The notes below the pieces were generated by a model that searched no databases, was not told where the DNA came from, and saw nothing but the letters and a program-made list of their open reading frames with translations. Below are positions 58,572 through 64,000 of a stretch of DNA of 64,000 nt, one piece after another. A program made the position numbers and the translations under genes. Position 1 is the stretch's first letter. The number at the start of each line of letters is the position of its first letter. Origin of the DNA: Paenibacillus sp. L3-i20 (GTDB lineage: Bacteria; Bacillota; Bacilli; Paenibacillales; Paenibacillaceae); the NCBI RefSeq assembly GCF_022180385.2, contig NZ_BQME02000002.1, positions 1,426,001 to 1,490,000 of the forward strand. The letters are read 5' to 3'.

Positions 58572-59072
58572 TTATTTTTGTCCTTGCATACGACGTTGAG
58601 TCATATAATCGCTTTCGTAATAGGACAAATCATCGCGCAGCTCTTCATAAATTTTCGATATGCTAAGCACGACATTGCGCGCTTCACGAATTGGTTTGTA
58701 TCTGAAGCGAATAGCATCTTGACCTGTGTATGCATAACGGCCATCTTCAGAGTAACATTCGTTTTTAGGATAGAAAAAGGCGTTTACACAATGATGGTAA
58801 ACTTCGTATAATACACGTTCTCCAGAATCGGTATCGAAATTAGGCCTTCTGAGCAATACGCCCAATTTCTCGTTGGTAACTTCAGAATATACCAACAAAT
58901 GACGAAGATCGGACAATAAGCCTTTATAAAAAAGTTCGGCTCCTTCTCCTCCATCCTCTCCGGTCAATTGAGACAACGCATAATTATTCAAAAATGGTTC
59001 AACCTGAGCAATCGCCCCTTTAAGCTTTTCGCGCGTCGTTTCAGTTAACGCTTTGACATTAGTTGATGGCAT
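58572..59072 (-). CDS. ypuI: YpuI-family protein (DUF3907)
   Basis: 166 residues, mostly helical and soluble. SDLRHLLVYSEVT, VLYEVYHHCVNAFFYPKNECY, GRYAYTGQDAIRFR and LRDDLSYYESDY match the B. subtilis YpuI pattern as I recall it (YRIYHQCIEEFFTPKND, YTGKNSIKFR). Function unknown. ATG behind AGGAAAGGGG. Confidence 0.8.
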   Translation of the reverse strand: MPSTNVKALTETTREKLKGAIAQVEPFLNNYALSQLTGEDGGEGAELFYKGLLSDLRHLLVYSEVTNEKLGVLLRRPNFDTDSGERVLYEVYHHCVNAFFYPKNECYSEDGRYAYTGQDAIRFRYKPIREARNVVLSISKIYEELRDDLSYYESDYMTQRRMQGQK

Positions 59073-59248
59073 GGTGGTGAATCCCCTTTCCTAATTCCAA
59101 ACAAAAAACTATAAACACCAATATCGTACCACATATTCCATTGAAACGGTACTGGCGTTTACTGATTTGTCCGCATAATTTCATCCCTACAATCGGAACC
59201 TAACTATAAGATGTTTGCTTAATCACTTATTACTGGAGGAGATGCCGA

Positions 59249-61096
59249 ATGCGCAAATCATGGTTAACAACAGGTGCCATTGTCGCCGCAGCAGCACTGC
59301 TAATTCCCGCAGTACTTATTTTTACACCATCAAAAAATAAGGAACAACCTCAATCGATGTCATCAACAGCAAATAAGGAACAGATGCTTAAACTTTCAAC
59401 ACTTCAAAATGACATGAACAATACTGCATTGCTTACAATGACTGAAACTAAAAAGGATTTTTGGAACGTATTAAACAATGCAGCTAAGGACTCACCTGAG
59501 CAAACTTCTGAAAAAATTAAAGCGCTGATGGATGAGCATACACATGTAACTTATATAAGCTTGATGTCTAATTCTAAAGCAAAACATTTTGGACAAATTC
59601 CAGAATCAAAATCAGGCATAGCCAAAACATATGCAGCAGAAGCGTCAGCTAAAGTAACAAAGGGCACTGCCTATGAGTCTCCACCCTTTGAAGGTACAAA
59701 TGGCAGCCGCTATGTTGTATTAGGCGAACCAAGCAAAGCTCATATAGGAATAGGAGTAGTCGGCATAATCAAACAAGATATTCTAAAAGCTGTCGAGCTG
59801 CATCAAAAAAGAAACTTAAGATTAATTCCGTATCCAGCAGAAGGAAACTACCGCATTGAATCGGTCATGCCGAACACAACAATCGATACAACAGTAAAAA
59901 CAGGCGAGGACAACGGCAATGCAAGTCATTATCATATTCGAGATGCTGTAGTTCATGTAAGAAAACAACTGTCTAAACACGATATCGATAAAATAAACAG
60001 AGATATTAATATGGAATCAGTGCAGCAAATTGGAGATACCTATGTATTCCGCTCCAAAACGCTTGAAACTAAAGTTTTAATGCAATATTTTGAGCAAAAT
60101 TGGAATCCTGAATATGTAGAACCACATTACTTATATCTGACAAATGATAATAATAAAGCAACTAGCACAACTGCTCCAAATGATGCACTATACTCTAAGT
60201 ACCAATGGAATTTACCTTCCATCAAAGCGGAAGCAGGCTGGACCGTATCAACAGGAGATGAAGGTGTAGTTATCGCTGTTTTAGATACAGGCATTCAGAG
60301 CAATCATCCCGACTTGAAAGGTCGGACTGTGAAGGGCATGAACATCGTAAACAAGGACGCTGCGCCGAATGACGATGTTGGTCACGGCACTCATGTCGCA
60401 GGCATTATTGGTGCATCCGTCAATAACGGAGAAGGTGTTGCAGGAGTTTCTTGGTTCAACAAAATTATGCCAGTTAAAGTATTGGATAACAGTGGGGCTG
60501 GCTCCACCTATTCTGTGGCTCAAGGTATCATTTGGGCCGTTGATAATGGTGCAAAGGTCATCAATATGAGCCTTGGCAACTATGCACAAGCTGACTTCCT
60601 CCATGATGCAATAAAATATGCCTATGATCGTGATGTTGTACTTGTCGCAGCCAGTGGCAACGATAATACAGAACGTCCCGGATTTCCAGCAGCATATCCA
60701 GAAGTATTTGCCGTAGCCGCAACTAATAATAAAAAGGAAAAAGCTTCTTTCTCTAACTACGGCGATTATATCGATGTAGCAGCTCCTGGAGACAGCATCG
60801 CAAGCACATATCCAGGAAGCCAATATGCTGCATTGTCAGGGACATCTATGGCTAGTCCACATGTCGCAGCATTAGCTGGCTTAATCCGCTCTGTAAATCC
60901 AGACTTAACGAACAAAGAAGTAATGGAAATTATGCGAGTATCTGCTCGTGATCTTGGAACAAGCGGCAAAGACATCTATTTCGGTTACGGAGAAATTGAT
61001 GTTGATAAAGCACTCCATGCTGCCGCAACGTACAGCAGTGCGCTTCAGACATTCCCACAACAAGTAAAACGTAAATTAGAACGGTTAAGACGCTAA
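59249..61096 (+). CDS. Subtilisin-like serine protease (S8)
   Basis: 615 residues with a signal peptide (KSWLTTGAIVAAAALLIPAVL), a propeptide of about 300 residues, and the catalytic domain: Asp346 (IAVLDTGIQSNHPDL), His379 (DVGHGTHVAGI) and Ser533 (SGTSMASPHVA). The propeptide is longer than in subtilisins and resembles fervidolysin-type proteins. Expected to be secreted. ATG behind TGGAGGAGA; terminator follows. Confidence 0.93.
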   Translation: MRKSWLTTGAIVAAAALLIPAVLIFTPSKNKEQPQSMSSTANKEQMLKLSTLQNDMNNTALLTMTETKKDFWNVLNNAAKDSPEQTSEKIKALMDEHTHVTYISLMSNSKAKHFGQIPESKSGIAKTYAAEASAKVTKGTAYESPPFEGTNGSRYVVLGEPSKAHIGIGVVGIIKQDILKAVELHQKRNLRLIPYPAEGNYRIESVMPNTTIDTTVKTGEDNGNASHYHIRDAVVHVRKQLSKHDIDKINRDINMESVQQIGDTYVFRSKTLETKVLMQYFEQNWNPEYVEPHYLYLTNDNNKATSTTAPNDALYSKYQWNLPSIKAEAGWTVSTGDEGVVIAVLDTGIQSNHPDLKGRTVKGMNIVNKDAAPNDDVGHGTHVAGIIGASVNNGEGVAGVSWFNKIMPVKVLDNSGAGSTYSVAQGIIWAVDNGAKVINMSLGNYAQADFLHDAIKYAYDRDVVLVAASGNDNTERPGFPAAYPEVFAVAATNNKKEKASFSNYGDYIDVAAPGDSIASTYPGSQYAALSGTSMASPHVAALAGLIRSVNPDLTNKEVMEIMRVSARDLGTSGKDIYFGYGEIDVDKALHAAATYSSALQTFPQQVKRKLERLRR

Positions 61097-61119
61097 TGAA
61101 ATAATTCTCGGCAAAACAA

Positions 61120-61154
61120 AAAGCGCCTCTTCATCAAAATGATGAAAGGCGCTT
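61120..61154 (+). terminator. Subtilase terminator
   Basis: Stem AAAGCGCCT..TTCATC/GATGAA..AGGCGCTTT with a short loop, 24 bases past the stop, followed by ATCTATA. The A-rich left flank lets it work on both strands. Confidence 0.85.
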
Positions 61155-61225
61155 TATCTATACATGTAGATGTATGAAATGATCAATTAAAAACTATTTT
61201 TGTAATAGATGAGGTTGTCCGTATA

Positions 61226-61556
61226 TTATCTGAATTCAAAAATGAACTTTTTTCTAATACATTCGAACTCCATACCAACGCTTTCAGCTAAATGTTTAGA
61301 AGCTTCATATCAACACCAATGGAAAAGTCGACTGCTCCCAAATGAACACCGTCTTCTTTTCTAAATATACCAAATATATAAGTGATATCGTTCGATGCCT
61401 ATTCTTGATGAATATTACCAATCCAGTAAACCATTCAAACGTACATTCACTCATATCCTACTTGCCTGAATCATGTCTGTGCTTAGATGGAACACGCTTA
61501 TTAAACTCATTAAGACAATTCTGATAATCGTCTATTTCTAGTCGTCGTATTATCAA
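61226..61556 (-). pseudogene. Decayed GNAT acetyltransferase
   Basis: Pieces of a RimJ/RimL-like N-acetyltransferase lie in order on the minus strand. From TTG at 61556: MIIRRLEIDDYQNCLNEF..., with an in-frame TAG at 61458-61460. After a frame change, 61306-61388 encodes DITYIFGIFRKEDG and HLGAVDFSIGVDM. After another change, 61226-61303 encodes LAESVGMEFECIRKKF and ends in TAA. The middle acetyl-CoA-binding part (usually about 60 residues with a Q/RxxGxG motif) is missing. Two frame breaks, stops and a deletion mark it as dead. Family call rests on N- and C-terminal pattern only. Confidence 0.65.
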
Positions 61557-61631
61557 TCTCTCTGTATGTGAGTTAATGTCGAATTTCTCCAAATGTCACT
61601 TCTATAATGTAATACTTCGTTAATTAGGTCG

Positions 61632-62042
61632 TGCGGAAAGTTTGCCGTAAGCCGGGTTCTGTACTTCTAGTGGTACAAACGGGAACGACCCTCCCACTGT
61701 AAAGCGACAATCATCTATCTAGGCCATACATTGCTGAATGGCTCCAGCAACCAACCCGGACGCGCCTCGGGCTAAAGCTGCAGCTTAGGGGCTGCTGCGT
61801 CCTCTCGGTCTTGCTCCAGATGGGGTTTACCAGGAACGTAGTCACCTAAATTCCTCGTGGTCTCTTACACCACGGTTCCACCCTTGCCTGTGCTGCTAAC
61901 GCAGCCATCGGCGGTCCATTTCTGTGGCACTATCCTTCAACTCGCGCTGACTGGACGTTATCCAGCATCCTGCCCTGTGGAGCCCGGACTTTCCTCTCGC
62001 AGCAACAAGGCTGCCAGCGATTGTCTGTCAAACTTTCCGTAG
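61632..62042 (-). ncRNA. rnpB: RNase P RNA
   Basis: About 410 bases. P1 helix: CGGAAAGTTTG at the 5' end (plus 62029-62039) with its complement at 61635-61645. On the minus strand GAGGAAAGTCCGGGCTCC, AGGGCAGGATGCTGG, GGTAAACCCC, TAGATAGATGATTG and ACAGAACCCGGCTTA are conserved RNase P blocks. CCGGGCTCC, AGGGCAGG and ACAGAACCCGG are of the type A form, not the Bacillus type B form. Catalytic subunit of tRNA 5' processing. Confidence 0.95.
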
Positions 62043-62049
62043 AGAACTA

Positions 62050-62078
62050 AGTATACAAGGTTTGAGCAGAAAGCTCAA
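62050..62078 (-). promoter_or_regulatory. Promoter of rnpB
   Basis: On the minus strand TTGAGC (62073-62078), 17-base spacer, TATACT (62050-62055), about 10 bases before the RNA start. The -35 lies in an inverted repeat GGTTGAGC/GCTCAAACC. Confidence 0.65.
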
Positions 62079-62129
62079 CCCTGATTTCTAACAACATTTA
62101 AAGTTTAAAAGAACAATCCCTATTTATTT

Positions 62130-63251
62130 CTAGATAAAGGTAAAAGGCTCCGTGTTTAAGGAAGATGACACTACTTCTGTGTCGTATTTCCCTTCCTCCA
62201 GCTTTTCTATCAACCACTCCGCAACCTTGACCTTCATAACCTTCTCAATGTTATGACCAGCGTCGATGATAGAAATTCCCGCTGCTAATGCATCATGAGC
62301 GGTATGATAATCAATATCTCCCGTTACAAGCACATCAGCACCTGCGAACGCTGCGTATCTAACATATTTAGCACCGGAGCCACCTAATACAGCTGCCTTG
62401 CGGATGTTTTTATCCAATGGGCCAACTACTCGAAGCATCGGCACATCAAATGTTTTCTTTAGACCTTCGGCCAACTCACCAAGCGTAGAAGGCTGCTTTA
62501 GCTTACCCGAACGTCCAAGACCAAACGTTCTGCCCTTCAGATCAACAGCATACAAATCGTATGCCACTTCTTCGTATGGATGTGCCTTTAGCATTGCTTG
62601 CACAGTTTTGCGATGGATGCTGTGAGGAACAATCGTTTCAATACGAACTTCATCAACCTTCTCTAACTTCCCTTGTGAGCCAATAAAAGGTGAAGTACCT
62701 TCACCAGGCTTAAAGGTTCCTGTTCCTTTAATGTTGAAGCTGCAGTTATCATAATTACCAATCTCACCAGCACCTGTACGCCAGATTGCTTCAAGCACAG
62801 CTTCATGATGACTTTCTGGAACAAATACTACAAGCTTATAAAGCTTATCAGTATGAACCTCTTCCAAGCAAACTCTGCCTTTTTCCTCTATACCAACTTG
62901 ATCAGCTAACCAATCGTTAATACCACCATCAGCGACATCTAAGTTCGTATGTGAAATATATACGGCAATATCATTTTTAATGAGCTTTTCGTATAGCTTT
63001 CCAGCTGGAGTATTCGTATCAATCTTAGCTATTGGTCTAAAGATAATGGCATGGTGGGCAATAATCAAGTTTGCACCGACAGCAATAGCTTCATCTACAA
63101 CCTCGTCAGTGACATCGAGTGCTATAAGCGCCTTAGGAATCGGCTTACTTAATGTGCCTAGCTGAAGTCCAATCCGATCATTTTCCACCGCATAATGTTT
63201 AGGAGCAAGCTGCTCCATATATTGAATTACCGTTTGTCCGTTTGCAAACAA
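62130..63251 (-). CDS. Nif3-like dinuclear metal centre protein (YqfO)
   Basis: 373 residues, same as B. subtilis YqfO: N-terminal half (IAHHAIIFRPIAKI with metal-binding His), an inserted CutA/PII-like domain (about 125-235), and the C-terminal half with TGDIDYHTAHDALAAG and IDAGHNIEKVM (His and Glu ligands). Biochemical role not settled. TTG at 63251 behind GGGGGTG, overlapping trmK by 25 bases. Confidence 0.93.
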   Translation of the reverse strand: MFANGQTVIQYMEQLAPKHYAVENDRIGLQLGTLSKPIPKALIALDVTDEVVDEAIAVGANLIIAHHAIIFRPIAKIDTNTPAGKLYEKLIKNDIAVYISHTNLDVADGGINDWLADQVGIEEKGRVCLEEVHTDKLYKLVVFVPESHHEAVLEAIWRTGAGEIGNYDNCSFNIKGTGTFKPGEGTSPFIGSQGKLEKVDEVRIETIVPHSIHRKTVQAMLKAHPYEEVAYDLYAVDLKGRTFGLGRSGKLKQPSTLGELAEGLKKTFDVPMLRVVGPLDKNIRKAAVLGGSGAKYVRYAAFAGADVLVTGDIDYHTAHDALAAGISIIDAGHNIEKVMKVKVAEWLIEKLEEGKYDTEVVSSSLNTEPFTFI

Positions 63252-64000
63252 TTCAGCACCCCCTCAATCAACTTCATCTCAGCTTGAAATTGATCTCTCT
63301 TTACTGCTGATTCTGGAAGCTCAGATCCGCTAAGCTGTTTACATATCCACTCTAATTTTTGTAGCTCACTGCGCCACTTCTTCACTAAAGCTTCATGAGG
63401 TCTACGCAGTAAGTATGGACCCATTCGAATTAAAAGAGCCGTCAATGTTGGTTTCTCTAAATCCAATTGAAGGAATGAACCGTCATATATCACTTCATTT
63501 TGCTTCTCTGCATCATCAGATAAGACAGCATGTATTACTTCATATATTTTTCCATCCTCTTCAAGAATGGTTTCGTCCTTAAGCAACCATCCTCTATTTA
63601 ACAGCCATATTCGAACAGCATCTTCGCCTACATTAGGTTGAAGAACAAGTTCCTTCACACCTTCAAGCTTGCCAGAAGTATAACCTGCCTCCAAAATATC
63701 GCTCATAAGGCTTCCGCCCATTCCAGCTATCGTCACTGTATCCGCCTCGTCTGGAGCTAATACAGCTAATCCATCCCCTTGACGAACTTCTAGACGATCA
63801 GATAAACCAGCATCTGCCGCTTGTTTTTTAGCTGCCAGCATTGGACCAAGATTAAGCTCACCTGCAATGGCAGACGGGCATTTACCGCTTTGTAACAAAT
63901 ATACGGGTAATAAAGCATGATCCGAGCCAATATCTGCGACTCGATTGCTCGGCGTTATATAATCTGCAATTGTTTGCAGACGTTTTGATAATTTAATCAT
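63227..64000 (-). CDS. trmK: tRNA (adenine(22)-N1)-methyltransferase TrmK
   Basis: 257 residues. LSKRLQTIADYI start, SAM-binding VADIGSDHALLPVYLL, TVTIAGMGGSLMSDIL catalytic region and a C-terminal coiled-coil. Methylates N1 of A22 in tRNA. The ATG is at the window edge (63998-64000); it matches the family N-terminus, so the gene is probably complete. Pairs with the Nif3-like gene as in B. subtilis (yqfN-yqfO). Confidence 0.93.
   Translation of the reverse strand: MIKLSKRLQTIADYITPSNRVADIGSDHALLPVYLLQSGKCPSAIAGELNLGPMLAAKKQAADAGLSDRLEVRQGDGLAVLAPDEADTVTIAGMGGSLMSDILEAGYTSGKLEGVKELVLQPNVGEDAVRIWLLNRGWLLKDETILEEDGKIYEVIHAVLSDDAEKQNEVIYDGSFLQLDLEKPTLTALLIRMGPYLLRRPHEALVKKWRSELQKLEWICKQLSGSELPESAVKRDQFQAEMKLIEGVLNCLQTDKR

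Noticed and set aside
61342-61524. Plus-strand ORF between the subtilase and rnpB
   Set aside because: It is antisense to the decayed acetyltransferase and has no ribosome binding site.
61857-62042. Plus-strand 61-codon ORF in the RNase P region
   Set aside because: It lies wholly within rnpB on the opposite strand.

Overview
The window is a contiguous chromosomal segment of a spore-forming Gram-positive bacterium, most likely a low-to-mid-GC member of the Paenibacillaceae (Paenibacillus or Cohnella type). Support comes from the full spoIIIA operon, spo0A, spoIVB and gerP genes, gene order that closely follows the Bacillus subtilis yqh/yqi/yqf region, strong AGGAGG-type ribosome binding sites, and many TTG or GTG start codons. 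I see no rRNA, tRNA, prophage, transposase, CRISPR array or obvious genomic island. The segment is almost entirely conserved core genome.

Layout: 0-3.8 kb holds accessory membrane proteins (an MFS transporter and a VanZ-RDD fusion). 3.9-20.4 kb is one long minus-strand block of housekeeping and sporulation genes: spo0A, spoIVB, recN, argR, a small membrane protein, tlyA, dxs, ispA, xseB, xseA, folD, nusB, a DUF2273-amaP-asp23 envelope-stress module, and accC-accB. 19.7-25.5 kb is the eight-gene spoIIIA operon behind a good sigma-E promoter; two of its intergenic gaps are filled by arrays of one palindromic repeat. 25.6-33 kb continues the B. subtilis-like order (yqhV, a ComB-family gene, lysC, efp, pepQ, aroQ, yqhR, yqhQ, a yqhP-position gene, mntR). 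33-40.5 kb holds ccdA, the zinc importer znuACB with a Zur-type operator, metG behind a methionine T-box, yidD and zur.

40.6-43 kb has an Hsp20-like gene divergent from gerPABCDE (spore-coat permeability). 43-50.7 kb is a glycogen operon, glgB-glgC-glgD-glgA, ending in a GH15 glucoamylase-like gene where B. subtilis has glgP. 50.8-59 kb is less conserved: a small double Cys/His protein, a PAS-like/HTH regulator, the RNA polymerase recycling ATPase HelD, a large membrane alpha/beta hydrolase, a YlmA-like ABC ATPase, a DUF4190-like protein, a DUF1540 protein and a YpuI-family protein. 59.2-64 kb contains a subtilase, a decayed GNAT acetyltransferase, a class-A-looking RNase P RNA, and the Nif3-like/TrmK pair.

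How the genes work together: Spo0A starts sporulation; the spoIIIA products form the mother-cell half of the channel to the forespore and SpoIVB signals back from the forespore; gerP products and probably the Hsp20-like protein serve the coat. AccBC, Dxs/IspA, FolD, LysC and AroQ supply membrane lipids, isoprenoids, one-carbon units and amino acids. Zur, ZnuACB and MntR handle zinc and manganese. I found no convincing new multi-gene system. The most unusual observations are the repeat arrays inside the spoIIIA operon, the eroded acetyltransferase, and the RNase P type.
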